Below, piece after piece: positions 1 through 10,962 of a stretch of DNA of 64,000 nt (position 1 is the first letter of the stretch; every line of letters begins with the position of its first letter). The translations under genes were made by a program, and so were the position numbers. The DNA lies in NCBI RefSeq assembly GCF_029962835.1, contig NC_080583.1, positions 49,889,658 to 49,953,657 of the forward strand. The letters run 5' to 3'. The notes beneath the pieces were generated by a model. It was given only the letters and a program-made list of their open reading frames with translations. It had not been told where the DNA came from and made no database searches. The stretch comes from Magnolia sinica (taxonomy: Eukaryota; Streptophyta; Magnoliopsida; Magnoliales; Magnoliaceae).

Positions 1-269
1 TTGAACTTAAACTTCATATTTAGTTGTACTTGAGTCTTGAAATGTACTTGAGTCTTGAAATGTACTCTTCTTATCGATGTAGTTCAGAACATTGATGCTT
101 AAAGTACATGACTTTACATTTCTTGAAGCAGAGCACCGTACATGTCTTGAACCATTGTGATGCAGTATCTTGATCATATACATATCAACATTCAAACACA
201 AGACACAAATAGAGGTTTTGGCACAACAAAATTTGACAATCAAAGGAGCATGAGACCATAACACTTACA
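1..269 (-). repeat. Partial 3' LTR of the minus-strand copia element
   Basis: On the minus strand the LTR begins TGTAAGTG directly after the purine tract AAAGGGGGAGAT, as in the plus-strand element. The first ~100 bases align with that LTR and the rest is diverged. Only 269 bases lie in the window. It contains a direct duplication of a 20-base unit (GTACTTGAGTCTTGAAAT-type) at about 27-66. Confidence 0.85.
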
Positions 270-720
270 ATCTCCCCCTTTGTCAAATTTGTGACAAAAC
301 ACACTCATATAAAAATAAGAGAAGCACCACATGCATAATAAAGAATCATGCTCCAGTTGTCATAAACTAGTAAGCACACAACATTCATCTATACTTACCC
401 CCCCTGAGTAGCAGCACGCATATGAAAAATATAATGATTGCTACACATCTTATAGTACTACTCATATCCATAAGCCATCAAACCAAAAGCTTCTAAAAGA
501 GCTTCCAAAAGCCTTCTCCCCCTTTTTGTCACAAAATGACAAAGGAAGAAATAATGTAAATGATTAAAAGATGGATTTAATCGACAATATATAAGCAAGT
601 AAAAGTTCATAATCCGTTTACCAATTTAACTAAAAAGTCAGCAAACCAACTAAAGTGCACAATTCAACATAAGTATGAAAGTTAATACAGACCAAGAATT
701 AAAATCATTCAATCAGATCC
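270..720 (-). other. 3' non-coding region with several polypurine tracts
   Basis: Minus-strand purine runs occur at about 271-281 (next to the LTR), 396-406 and 515-526. Multiple purine tracts upstream of the 3' LTR are a known trait of Sireviruses. The tract touching the LTR would prime plus-strand DNA synthesis; the others have no proven role. No ORF was seen here. Confidence 0.7.
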
Positions 721-1844
721 TTAAGATGGAGCAGGAATGATAGGATCAAGTTTATGCATCCCCTTGTTCAAGCGCCTAAGATACTTGCGCGTATATTTAA
801 ACTGAAGATCATGGGCAACATTCATATTCTCTACCTTCTCCTCTAGAGCACAAAGACGAGCATCAAGCTCAGATGACTCATAGTCAGGATCATTTCTAGA
901 ATCTGAATCAAGTTCATCAAAAATATCATTCATATCAACATCATCAGGAAGATTACCAGCATCTTCCGCTTCATTCCCAGCTTCAGTACCACTACCACCA
1001 ACATCCACTTGGCTAAGACCCAACCCAATTTCATCTTGTTAATATTTGTATTGTTAAAATTAAGATGATGAATAGGGGCCCCTCCAACAGGCATAGCCAC
1101 GAGCAAGTGAGTAGCTAAAACCGTCATAAGATAGGCAAATGGAAGATCATTATGACCAGGATGGATTCGAAATTAAATGATGGAATGACAAATTAAAGAA
1201 GGTAGACAGATCTTTACAGTAGTAATGACACAATGCAAAATATGAACCATAAAGGCAGTTAGTTCTGTTTTGTCGCCAAACCGCAGATACAGATTTAAGA
1301 TAAAGATTCTATGAAGAACCCTGTATCTAGGTAACAAATACCTTAAGGGGAGCGCATTTCCTTTATGGGTCCATTGCACTTCCATATTACATAAATCTCT
1401 AGTGAGCATCTATTTTTCTGATTCAGAGGGTTTTTCAGATAATGTATGAATGAGAATACCCTCATCATTAACAGGGATTTCCATGAGACCAACTATTAAA
1501 TGTCGATCTACTTCAAATAGATCTTCTCTAGTATCAATTTTAAATGTTAAATTCTCATATGAAAAATTAGAGATGCATGCTAACATGGATTGAGCAATAG
1601 ACTGGTATGCAAGCCCACCCCAATGTAAGATGTTAAACCAACCTACAGATTGGAGTAGAGGTAGGATACCAAATTGAGCAATGCGGTTAAGATCAAGTGG
1701 ACGTTCAACGATGACACTGCGTATACGCAAATCCAATACATCGGATGGATCATTTTCGGGAGACCGAAGATGGCGTTGTATGATAGGAGTTAATCTAGAA
1801 GAAGATGGACCACAGGAAGATTTCTTTTTCCCTCTGGGATCCAT
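721..1844 (-). pseudogene. Sirevirus env-like extra ORF, broken
   Basis: This unknown-function ORF lies between pol and the 3' LTR. It starts at MDPRGKKK (near 1844) and has a globular part resembling the so-called putative plant transposon protein family, then an acidic stretch and a helical C-terminus with LEEKVENMNV. It matches the plus-strand copy at 24952-25827 along most of its length. Compared with that copy there are two in-frame stops (near 1410 and 1171) and a frameshift near 1025. Sirevirus ORFs in this position are called env-like by position only; I see no signal peptide or convincing membrane segment. It is probably not functional. Confidence 0.75.
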
Positions 1845-2040
1845 TTGCAAGACCAGATACAAGAAAACAACTAGATTCAAAAAATATGGAATGGGTTTTG
1901 ATAGATCAGATTTTTAAAGAGAAGTTGCACTGAAAGACCAAATAAAGTACACAAGAGTGAAAAATGAGATACAATAAGCAAGATTCTACAAGAAAAATGC
2001 AAAAGAACCACTAACCTTGAAGGAAAAATGATGGTGGGTT

Positions 2041-2205
2041 CGACCAGTCAGGCTTAGGTTCGTTGGAGAGTGAAATGGAAATGAAGAAGAAGAAGCTTTT
2101 CCCCAATTTAAAGAGATTTCATGAGTTCCACGACTGGTCGTGGATATACACGATCGGTCGTACCAAGACTGGTCGTGTATACTCACGACTGGTCGAGTAC
2201 CGGCC
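2041..2205. repeat. Cluster of palindromic CGACTGGTCG-type motifs
   Basis: At least four near-palindromic copies occur (CGACTGGTCG, CGATCGGTCG and variants) at about 2130, 2151, 2167 and 2186, plus a CGACCAGTC at 2041. They lie between the end of pol and the env-like ORF. The same motif family appears in the same place, and in the LTRs, of the plus-strand element. Confidence 0.75.
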
Positions 2206-2304
2206 AAAAATTACATTTTACAACTAATTTTAAAATTCAACCAAAAAGATAAATAAACATATATATATATATATAATATGATACAATAATTCAAGAATAT
2301 TCAA

Positions 2305-3900
2305 TTTAAATTGCACATACCAAGATCAAACTTTAATTTATTAAACCTACTTTTGTCAAGCGGTTTAGTGAAAATATCCGCAAGTTGAGTCTCGGTAGGA
2401 ATATATTCCAAAGATAGTATTTTTTTCTTCCACTAATTCACAAATGTAATGAAACCTAATGTCATTGTGCTTGGTACGTGAATGCTGGATTGGGTTTTTA
2501 GAAATATTTATTGCACTGGAATTATCACAATATAAAACCATTGAGTCCTGTGCAATTCCATAATTGCTTAACATACGTTTCATCCAAACAAGCTAAGTAC
2601 ATGTATTTTCAGCTGCAATATATTCAGCCTCAGCAGTTGAGAGCGATATAGAACTTTACTTCTTGCTAAACTAAGTAACCAAGCAATTTTCAAAATAAAA
2701 ACAACCACCACTGGTTGATTTTCTATCATCAATATTACCAGCCCAATCAGCATCTAAGTACCCAGCCAATTGGACACTATTATCATATGGATACCAAAGA
2801 CCCAAATGCACAGAACTTGCAACATATATAATAATCCTCTTAATAACAGTTAAATGAGATTCTTTAGGATTAGACTGATATCTAGCACAAATACTAACAC
2901 TGTAAGCTATATCAGGTCTATTAGCAGTTAAATAAAGCAAACTGCTAATCATGCTACGATACAATTTAGGATCTACATCTTTACCTGTAGAGTCTTTTGA
3001 GAGATTTAAAGATGTACTCATGAGAGTATCAAAATTCGTACCATTCTCAAATCCGAACCTTTTAATCAAGTTCAAAGCATACTTGGTTTGAGAAATAAAA
3101 ATTCCATCAGGTTGTTGTTTTACTTGCAACCCTAGGAAATAATGTAATTCCCCAACCATGCTCATCTCGAACTTAGATTTCATTAAATCTGCAAACTCAA
3201 TAGTCATGTTAGTACAAGTTGATCCATAAATAATATCATCAACATAAATCTGAACCATTAAAACATCATTATTGTTTTTCTTAACAAAAAGCGTCTTATC
3301 TACATTGCCCATTTGAAAATTATGACTGAGTAAAAACTTAGTCAATTTCTCATACCATGCTCTGGGAGCTTGTTTTAGACCATAGAGAGCCTTTTTAAGA
3401 TGGTATACATGAGCAGTAAGCTTAGGGTCTTCAAACCCTGTAGGTTGTTCAACATATACCCCTTCATGTAAATCGCCATTCAAAAAAGTACTCTTTACAT
3501 CCATTTGATAAATCTTAAATTTTCTATAGCATGCAATGGATATAAAAAGTCAAATTGATTCAAGGCGAGCAACTGGAGCAAAGGTTTCATCATAATCGAT
3601 GCCTTCAATTTGAGTGTACCCTTGTATAACCAGTCTTGCCTTGTTTCGAATTATATTTCCAAGTTCATTAGACTTATTTTTGAAAATCCATTTTGTTCTG
3701 ATAATGTGTTTATCTTTAGGTCTAGGAACAAGATACCAGATATCATTACAAACAAATTGATTAAGTTCTTCCTACATGGCAACTATCCAGTTTTCATCAG
3801 AAAGAGCTTCTTTTACGTTCACCGGTTCTATTTGGGAAGTAAAGCATACGTAATTACATATGTCTTCTAATTGTCTACGAGTGTACACACCAGCGAGAGG
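2305..3900 (-). pseudogene. pol: copia reverse transcriptase-RNase H (degenerate)
   Basis: The RT core is an open stretch of 277 residues (2671-3504) with MDVKSTFLNGDLHE, the GLKQAPRAWYEKL segment, an intact catalytic YVDDIIYGS and the copia hallmark LHYFLGLQV. RNase H follows (DADWAGNIDDRKSTSGGC, then YCDNSSAINISKNP and ADIFTKPLDKSR near 2310-2360). RT copies element RNA into DNA and RNase H removes the template RNA. Frameshifts near 2400 and 2650 and breaks upstream of 3504 interrupt the polyprotein. The catalytic residues survive here, unlike in the plus-strand copy. Confidence 0.9.
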
Positions 3901-3959
3901 GTTTCTAAGAATTTGAGTGGTTGGATGATTTTTGATAGTCCTCAGTTTAGAGTTTTCTT

Positions 3960-5160
3960 GATTTGATGAAGTATGTGGTTTGTCAATTTAAAGAACTTCA
4001 TCATTATCTGAACTTGGGACAAGTGTATTCAATTGATCATCAATGAGCACATTAATGGACTTTTGAATCACACCGGTCTTGTTGTCCAGTACACGATATG
4101 CATGACTGTTTAAAGAGTATCCTAAAAAGATCCCTTCATCACTCTTAGTGTCAAACATTCCCAAATTTTCACGGTCACGTAAAATATAGCACTTGCTGCC
4201 AAAAACTCGAAAGTATTTGACAGAAAGGCTTCTTATCAAACCAAAGTTCGTAAGCTGTTTTATTATTAGATTTACAAGTATAAACCCGGTTAATAATATA
4301 GCAGGCGGTATTCACTGCTTCAACCTAAAGATTTCTAGGGAGCTTCATACTATTTAACATTTCGTTTCCCATTTCTTGAAGCACTTTATTTTTCTCTCCA
4401 CAATTTCATTTTGTTGTGGTGTTTTGGAGCAGAGAATTCATGCAATATTCCCTAATCGTTACAGAACTTTTCAAAACTGCTATTCTCAAATTCAGGTCCA
4501 TGATCACTACGGATCTTACAGGCTTGAGAACCTTTTTCCGTTTGGATCCATTTGATAATGTTTTTCACTTCATCAAGGGTTTCGATTTATCTCTTAAGAA
4601 AGCTACCCAAGTGAATCGGTAAAATTATCCACAATTATCAATATGTATTTTTACCACCTCGACTCTCCGTCCTTGTAGGTCCTATAAGATCCATGTGGAG
4701 TAGCTCGAGTGGTCTTAATATGGCATTAGAGTTCACCTTTTTGTGAGAGCTCCTTGATTGCTTGCTAATTCGGCATGCACCACATATTTTTTCTACTTTT
4801 TGCAACTTTAATAGACCTCTAATTAGTTCTCCTTTGGTCAATTTGTATAAATTCCGATAGTGTACATGTCTAAGGCGTTTATGCCATAAATCTGTTTCCT
4901 TGGTATGGACCATGTAGCACGATTGATTAGATGAGCTACCATCGCTTACAATATAGCAATTTTCAGAAGTTTTGTGACCAGTTAATATTACAGAACCCAT
5001 TTTGTTTATGATTTCACAACCTTGATTGGAAAATTTCACACTATGGTTGTTATTGCATATTTGAGTTATGCTTAATAGGTTGTGTTTTAGCCCCTCAACA
5101 TATAAAATGTTCTTAAATAAGGGAAGATTATAGAGTTGAACTGTACCCTGCTAATTATCT
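3960..5160 (-). pseudogene. pol: copia GAG-pre-integrase and integrase (degenerate)
   Basis: The GAG-pre-integrase region (4638-5039) shows the HHCC zinc-binding pattern (WHKRLRHVHYRNL, then CGACRISK) and leads into the integrase core start ELLHMDLIGPTRTESRGG. Downstream parts (3988-4239) contain YFRVFGSKCYIL and GIFLGYSLNSHAYRV, typical of the copia integrase C-terminus. Integrase joins element DNA to the genome. The catalytic core between 4240 and 4640 is split by frameshifts, so no complete enzyme could be made. Confidence 0.85.
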
Positions 5161-5343
5161 TGCAATTGCTTTCATCACCAAAAGTAACTGACCTATCAGT
5201 CATATCTTTAAGATCGGTGAATAAAGCCTTGTCGCCTGTCATATGCCTGGAGCATCCACTATTTAGGTACCACTTTGAATGACTTGTAGCTTTGAAAGCG
5301 ATGTGGGCAACTAAGCAGGCAACCTTAGGAGCCCATTTCAGAA
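5161..5343 (-). pseudogene. copia aspartic protease remnant
   Basis: Minus-strand translation around 5215-5290 gives WYLNSGCSRHMTG. This is the copia protease active-site region, where the usual DSG triad reads NSG, so the catalytic Asp has become Asn. The flanks are frameshifted. In the plus-strand relative the same site reads ESG. The protease would normally cut the Gag-Pol polyprotein. Confidence 0.7.
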
Positions 5344-6390
5344 CTATTTTGGGTTTAGGAGTATAGTTGGTCTTCTTCTGTCAGTTGTTATAAGAATGAC
5401 TACTGAGTTAGATTTTAAGAGCTCCTTGAGAAAATCAACTATCTTTTCAGCTCGTGGGTTTCTGTTCTGATTTTTGAAGTTGACATATCTGCTTTTAGGT
5501 TTTTGAAAAGCTTTTGTATTTTTAGAAAAACCTTGACTAGTATTTTTCTCTTTTGAGTTAGAGGACTCTCCTTTCACAAACTTAGGAGTATACTTTTGTT
5601 TAGGAGGAACATTTTTATCGTAGCCCAACCCGGATCTGTCACCACATTTTTTAGATTCGGATAAAAGTTTTTCTAACTTTGGATCTCCTTGGGCATACCT
5701 CCATGTATCCTTTAAACTTAGAAGAGAAGATACTTCATTTTTAAGTTTCTCATTTTCAAATTTCATATTTTCACTTAGGCAGGTTTTGAATTCTAAATCG
5801 CATTTTGATTTTTCAAAACAATCTGAAATTTGGGATTTTTCTAAAATAAGAGATTCAAAACATTCTTTGAGTTTTAAAAACTTTTCTTTTTGAAGTTTAA
5901 GTTTGACAGCAATTTTACAACTTTCCTTGTATAAGGCATTGTAAGCATCTTGAAGATCATCTTCATTTTCATGATCACTATTCAGATTTTCTTCACTAGT
6001 TGAATCATCATGATCTGAAAAAGTGAATTTGGCTAGAGTCATAAGGGCTTTAACTTCACTGCCCGACTCGGTTTTAGAATCTTCTGATTTAGAAGAAGCT
6101 TCAGAATCAGATGATTCATCCCAAGTAGCCAACATTCCCTTCTTTTGGGTTTGTCCTTTTTAGGACATTTGTTTGCTAAATGCCCATATTCTTGGCAGTT
6201 GTAACATTGACTATCTTTCAAAGACTTCCAAGTTTTAGATTTAGTTTTGATCTTTTCTTATCATTTAATTTTTGAAAATCAACCCTCTTTTTACTCTTGA
6301 AAATCTTGTAAAACTTTTTCGCTAAAAGAGCCATGTCATCTTCAGAATCAGAGTTTTCTTGAGAAGATTTAAGAGCGATAGAACTCCCAG
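5344..6390 (-). pseudogene. gag: copia gag, C-terminal part
   Basis: Gag coats element RNA in virus-like particles. Visible are the ALLAKKFYKIFKSKKR segment, a CCHC zinc knuckle (CYNCQEYGHLANKC, near 6190) and a long helical, lysine- and glutamate-rich region (5344-6135). The N-terminal half is missing: coding matches the plus-strand gag up to about 6390 and then switches to gypsy sequence. Frameshifts separate the three open pieces. A long helical Gag C-terminus fits Sireviruses. Confidence 0.85.
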
Positions 6391-6404
6391 GGCATTTAGA
6401 ATGG

Positions 6405-6900
6405 TCGGCCAAGGATTGCATTGTAGATAGATGGTTAGTCGACTACCAAGAAGTCAACCATTGTAGTGACCTAGTTTTATCCCTCTCCAGCAGTGAGTGG
6501 GAGCTATATTGCCCCTTCAGGTATGACCTGTTTGCCTAAGAAACCGAGCAATGGGGTTTTGATAGGTCGAAGTCGAGATCGACCAACTTCCTTTTTCTGA
6601 AAGCCTGAGCGAAGAGGACATCAGCTGATGATCAATTATCCATGAGGATTTGAGACACTTTACGGTTGGCTATGGTCAGGGTGACCACGAGCGCATCATC
6701 GTGCGGATTGTGGATTCCTCAGGCATCCTCTTCGATGAAGGTCAGGCTCCAAGCCTCCACCTTTTGTTATTTTGGAGGCTTGCCGATAATGAAGATTTCT
6801 TCTTCAAAATGACCAATACTCCTTACATGAGCCTTTCGAATGCAGTTTGAATCGCCTCCACCACTACGGCCTCTGAAGATTGTTCGGATCTCTCCTGTCA
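6405..6900 (-). pseudogene. gypsy (Tat-type) aspartic protease remnant
   Basis: Minus-strand translation gives HDDALVVTLTIANRKV, then ILMDNxSSADVLF (active site, usually DNGSSAD; the Gly codon is a stop here), then TTMVDFLVV and YNAILGRP. This is the protease-to-RT linker order of plant Tat/Ogre gypsy elements. Stops near 6640 and 6480 and a frameshift disable it. Confidence 0.8.
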
Positions 6901-6999
6901 GTTCATTGTTGACCGGTTGCTTATCTTTAAATACAGCTAGGTCCCCTTAATGACTGACAAATTCCCTCAAATGACTGCTTCAAATGAGTGCTTCAATCT

Positions 7000-8442
7000 C
7001 CTGCTTAAGGTCGAAGCAGTTGCGTGTTAGATGGCCATGATCTCGATGAAAGAGGCAATACTTATTTTTTTGCTTCACTTTTTAGGATCGGATTTCAATT
7101 GCTCGACCAAGTAAGATTGTGCTTATCTTGAATCTCCATCAATACTTGTTCAAGCATTTTGTTGAGAGGGATATATGTCTTAAATTTACCATCGGGTCGC
7201 TTGTTTAGGCGATTATCGTCCCGCAATTGGTCATCCTTCTACTTCCTATTCACAGGGGTCGAACTTGGTTATGCTCTTGCCTGTTATTCTTTGGTCGGGA
7301 GAGCTTTGTTTTGGATGGCGTTTCGAAGGACTCGAGCTTCTTCGGCATTGGCATATTTTTACAACCTGTTCAACATGTCAGCCAACTTTGTAGGTGAAGT
7401 TTTATCCAGCGAGAAGAGGAACTATTGCTCTTGCAGCCCTCCTGTGATCGCAACTAAGGCAAGCTCCTCAGAATGCTTCCGAACTTGCAACGCTTCCAAG
7501 TTGAATCGTCTAATGTAGTCTTTTAGTAGTTCGCCCTCCATCTGAACAATGTGAAGGAGGTGGGAATATGGTTTGAGTCTTTTCTTTCCCCTAATGAAGT
7601 TCATGAGGAAGGCCTAGCTGAGCTGAGAGAAAGAACCAATGGAGTTCGATTTTAACTGTTTGAACCATAGTCGGGCGGCTTCAGTTAAGGTTAGGGAGAA
7701 AGCTTGGCACAACTACGTCAGATGCATTGTGGAGCTCCATGTAGACCTAAAGGATTCCATGTGCTCCGATGGGTCGGTATTGCCTGAGAACGGAGTGATC
7801 CGAGGTAAGAGGAACCTGTCCAGCAACCATGCCTTCATAATGTCAGCGGTAAATGGAGGCTCTGTTTCCTCCATTATTGCCTCCATCGGGGCCGGGGCGT
7901 TCATGCGGCATACTTCTCATATGTCCTCAATCTGGCTACGTAGGTCTTTGAGTTCAGCCTCCTAAGGTTTGCTGCTGTTAGCAGTAGCCTCGACTGGGGT
8001 TTTGTAGTGCGTATTTCGATCTAGCTTATGGCGTAAATCAGAAGCAAGCAAGGGTGTTGTCCTCGAAACATGGGAAGGAGATAAGTTAGTTAAGCCTTGT
8101 TGTCGGCTTCTCTATGAAGCGACAGGTGTACTGGAAGGTGTAAGAGGGTTGTAACCGGTCTGCGCCTCCCTAGTAGTCCTCTATATATGATGTGGTTGTA
8201 GTTGTTCCAGCAACTGTTTCATGTAGCCCATGTTCTCTCTCGTCATTCTGACCTGCTATTCGAGGGAGTTCAACCATCCCCCCTGTTACAGGACCGCTGA
8301 CCCTATCTCCCTGAGCCAAAGTCAACCTGATGTTAGGACGTAGAATCCCGATGGCTATCAGGCTGTTCTGGGGGCGGCGTGTGGTTAGGCTCAATTGGGA
8401 TTGTAGCTGGGAGGTTCGGGTTTTCTTCTTCCCTTTGGCCAT
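7000..8442 (-). pseudogene. gag: gypsy (Tat-type) gag remnant
   Basis: A likely start is MAKGKKKT at 8442, just downstream (minus strand) of the primer site. The core retrotransposon-gag domain is seen at 7640-7904 (PFTADIMKAW, ITPFSGNTDPSEH) and 7422-7604 (FIRGKKRLKP, LKDYIRRFNLEALQV). A His/Cys-rich segment [20 protein letters not shown] lies near 7000-7070. These are characteristic of Tat-lineage Gag. Several frameshifts and stops separate the pieces, so it is not functional. Confidence 0.85.
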
Positions 8443-8486
8443 TGTAGCTTTTATGGTAGAGCAAGAAATGCCTATAATCTTTATTT

Positions 8487-8502
8487 GCCACAGACGGTGC
8501 CA
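8487..8502 (-). promoter_or_regulatory. Primer-binding site of the gypsy element
   Basis: The minus strand reads TGGCACCGTCTGTGGC three bases inside the LTR end. This is close to the TGGCGCCGTCTGTGG-type sites common in plant Tat elements. It is where a tRNA would prime minus-strand DNA synthesis. Confidence 0.75.
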
Positions 8503-8505
8503 AAA

Positions 8506-8865
8506 TGTTGATGTAGTTTTCTGGTAAACTCCTCTTGGCTAACCCTCTGGCACCTTTACAAAAGAAAGTGAGAGACAAAGGAGACCCTGACTAGTACAAG
8601 GGACCCTCCGATGCATAAGTTAGGTTCTTAGGTCTTTTAAAGGAGATGATCTCTTGGAAAAGAGTTACCAATCGTGTTTCGTGATAGAGTATGCGTAACT
8701 TACATTAGCTAGAAGCACCCCTATTTATATCAAAGGGAAGATCACACCATAAGGAATCTTTCTCATTTAGGATTCCTGATATGTCATATATCTTACCGAG
8801 ATTGTAGTTATCTGAGATCCTCGAGATTTGATTTTATCTCCCGAAGATCTTAGGAGAGATGTGCA
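8506..8865 (-). repeat. 5' LTR of the minus-strand gypsy element
   Basis: The inner end (minus strand ...CATCAACA) is set by the primer site. The outer end is taken at TGCACATC near 8865, where sequence related to the copia 3' region begins; this end is uncertain by about 5 bases. A TATA box (minus strand ATATAAATAG) lies at about 8721-8730. Length is ~360 bp, and no second LTR is present. Confidence 0.7.
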
Positions 8866-8922
8866 TATGATGCTTATTTTAAATGAAGTGTGTTTTGTCA
8901 CAAATTTGACAAAGGGGGAGAT
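8861..8922 (+). other. Copia internal 3' fragment directly before an LTR
   Basis: These ~60 bases (GCATATGATGCTTATTTT ... GACAAAGGGGGAGAT) match the sequence immediately upstream of the 3' LTR of the plus-strand element (26245-26308), including the purine tract. So the LTR at 8923 follows the tail of another internal region and not a host flank. Confidence 0.85.
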
Positions 8923-10887
8923 TGTAAGTGCTATGTTTTCTAGCTCCTATAATTGTCAAATTTTGTAGTACCAAAACCTCTTGAAATTTGTCTTGTGTAG
9001 CTCATCTACATATTCAAGACTGTGCATCTCATGTACAAGAACAAAGGTCTTTACTTCAAGAACTTCAAATGCAAGATCAAGAGATATACATTCTCAAGTA
9101 TAATACCATGGGATAGGTCAATCCTTCAAGCTTCAAAGTTTATGGTTTCAAAGCTTCATCTAAGGAAAGACAATAGTCTTTACTTTGGTACTCAAAGCTC
9201 AAGGTGAAGTACAACTTAAGTACCTCAAGCTCAAGCTTCAATGTATTTCAAATTCAAGCTTCAAAATGTCTCAAGTTCAAGCTTCATCATATGTCAAGAT
9301 CGCAAGCTTCGTGAACTTCAAAGAACTACTATTAACTAAAGCGAAAAAAGATTTAATGTTCATATATTGCTTATAAGGTACGAATGACCCTAGATTGACC
9401 ATAAGATAGGTCATTTTGAATACAAAATTTAATTGGGTCATTTTATAAGTGCATAGATTGTTTCTTGACTAGTCTTAGACTATGTTCGGCTAGTCCTAGC
9501 ACTGGCTCGACCAGTCTTAAGTTTGTTACTAATTTTTAGAATTTTTGTTAAAGCCTCGACCGGTCGAGTGAACAGTGCTCGACCAGTCCAGTAGGCTCGA
9601 CTCAAAGGCCAGCAACTAAAATGAGTCCCGCATGACCAGTCGTGGACAGGAATTGACCGATCATGGAGGCCACTCGACCGGTCGAGTAGGTCCTTCGACC
9701 AGTCCTGGAACGGCCTGATCTTATCGCACCCAAATTTTCAAAAGTTTGTTGGTCCTTCGACTAATCGAGCTGTCCTCTGGGCCAGTCGAAGGAACAATTT
9801 CTGCACGTATAAATATAGCACGATTTTCAGAGTTTGATATCCAATTCAAGAAAAATCAAGACACCGCTCTGAGAGATAAGTTAGTGATATTCTTAAGCTA
9901 TTTAGTGCTAATTTTATATTCTCTTTAATTAGCTTTTTGGCATTTGATTTTGTATTCTACATTCTAATCTTATTTGAACAAGGGATTGAAGTTTTTTCAT
10001 TTCTTAGAAACAAAATTAAATCAAGCTGCCCAAGGTGATTTAAATCTAAAATCAATTTAGAACTTAGAACCTTTTCATAAGTGAGTGTGAACATTAAACA
10101 TCTACGTTAAACTTCTACTCTGAATTTGTTCTTCCAGGCTGCATCAAAAGGAGAATATCTCGATAAGTATTTTATAGTTTTGTAAATCAATTATTCTTTT
10201 GGTTTCTTTGAGATTATGCCAGAAAAATCTCTTTCTTTTGGTTTGTCTGAGGTGATCCAGAAAACTCAAAGTGTGAGGTTTTTGAATTGTGTAAGCCCAC
10301 TTGAAAGACATAATTGTGAGGGTTTTAGGTGAACCTTGAAAAATCTATTTCTTAGTGAATGTTAATATCCACTCTGTGAGGATATTAAGAGTGGAGTAGT
10401 TGTGTGGCTGTTTCTCTAAACAGTTGGTGTACACACAAACGAACCACTATAATTTCTGGTCTTGTGGTGATTGATTGATTATTTCATTGTGTGGATGTTG
10501 TAATTTCCCTTTATGCAATTGTGGAGAATGTTGTAATTCTTTTTATGCAAGTGTAGGAATGTTGTAATAACTTAGTTTCTTTCCTTGCTATTCTTTTCTT
10601 TATTCCTCTGTATCGGTTTGAGATTTTGATATACAGACTATTCTAGGAATCAAGTTGTCCTACCAGAAGCCATTGGTTTTTGGTGCAAGGTTGTCCTTAG
10701 AACAACATCTGTATCAACCTCTCAAGGCTCGTACATTTGAGGTTGTTTTACATTTCTGTATTGTGGGATTGTTTATGTGCTATTTTTATTTACATTTGTT
10801 TAAATTCTGCATTTAATTTTTAATTTGGCATAGTCCTGTTCACCCCCCCCCCCCCCCCCCTCTAGGACTCGTATCTCGGCCTTTTCA
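8923..10887 (+). repeat. 5' LTR of the plus-strand Sirevirus element
   Basis: It begins TGTAAGTGCTATG and ends GGCCTTTTCA, matching 26309-28320 over its whole length. A TATA box (TATAAATA) is at 9808-9815, preceded by a cluster of CGACCGGTCG-type palindromes at 9480-9780. Near its end a run of C (10842-10860) precedes TCTAGGACTCGT. Length is 1965 bp. Confidence 0.93.
9467..9790. repeat. Palindromic CGACCGGTCG/CGACCAGTC motif cluster in U3
   Basis: Ten or more variants of CTCGACCGGTCGAG lie upstream of the LTR TATA box, among them two perfect TCGACCGGTCGA palindromes. The 3' LTR has the matching cluster at 26852-27215. The placement suggests promoter elements, as palindromic repeats are known in Sirevirus LTRs; their function here is inferred. 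Confidence 0.8.
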
Positions 10888-10888
10888 A

Positions 10889-10902
10889 CCAGTATCAGAG
10901 CC
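10889..10902 (+). promoter_or_regulatory. Primer-binding site of the Sirevirus element (altered)
   Basis: CCAGTATCAGAGCC follows the LTR by one base. The usual copia site, complementary to the 3' end of initiator Met-tRNA, is TGGTATCAGAGC. The core GTATCAGAGC is intact and the first bases are changed. Confidence 0.8.
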
Positions 10903-10962
10903 TAATAGCTCGCTTTATTTTTTGGATTTATTTCCTGAGCTAATCGATCTGAGCTTTTTAAG

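Larger units (their letters stand above)
1..6390 (-). mobile_element. Truncated Ty1/copia retrotransposon, Sirevirus type
   Basis: Read on the minus strand this is gag (partial), protease, integrase, reverse transcriptase, RNase H, an extra env-like ORF, purine tracts and the beginning of a 3' LTR, which is the order of Sirevirus/Maximus elements. The 3' LTR runs off the left window edge. The 5' end of gag, the primer site and the 5' LTR are absent, because gag stops near 6390 where an unrelated gypsy element begins. The coding parts carry stops and frameshifts, so the copy is dead. It is closely related to, but clearly diverged from, the plus-strand element at 8923-28320. Confidence 0.9.
6391..8865 (-). 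mobile_element. Truncated Ty3/gypsy element, Tat type
   Basis: On the minus strand an LTR, a primer-binding site, gag and a retroviral-type protease follow each other in order. The element then stops, just after the protease-linker motif YNAILGRP at about 6405-6430, at a junction with copia gag. RT, integrase and the second LTR are absent. Many stops show it is old. Confidence 0.85.

Noticed and set aside
22..66. Short repeats as a CRISPR-like array
   Set aside because: Only two adjacent 20-base units without spacers, in a plant LTR.
7159..7965. Plus-strand ORFs over the gypsy gag
   Set aside because: They lie opposite a clear minus-strand Gag with family motifs and show no similarity of their own.
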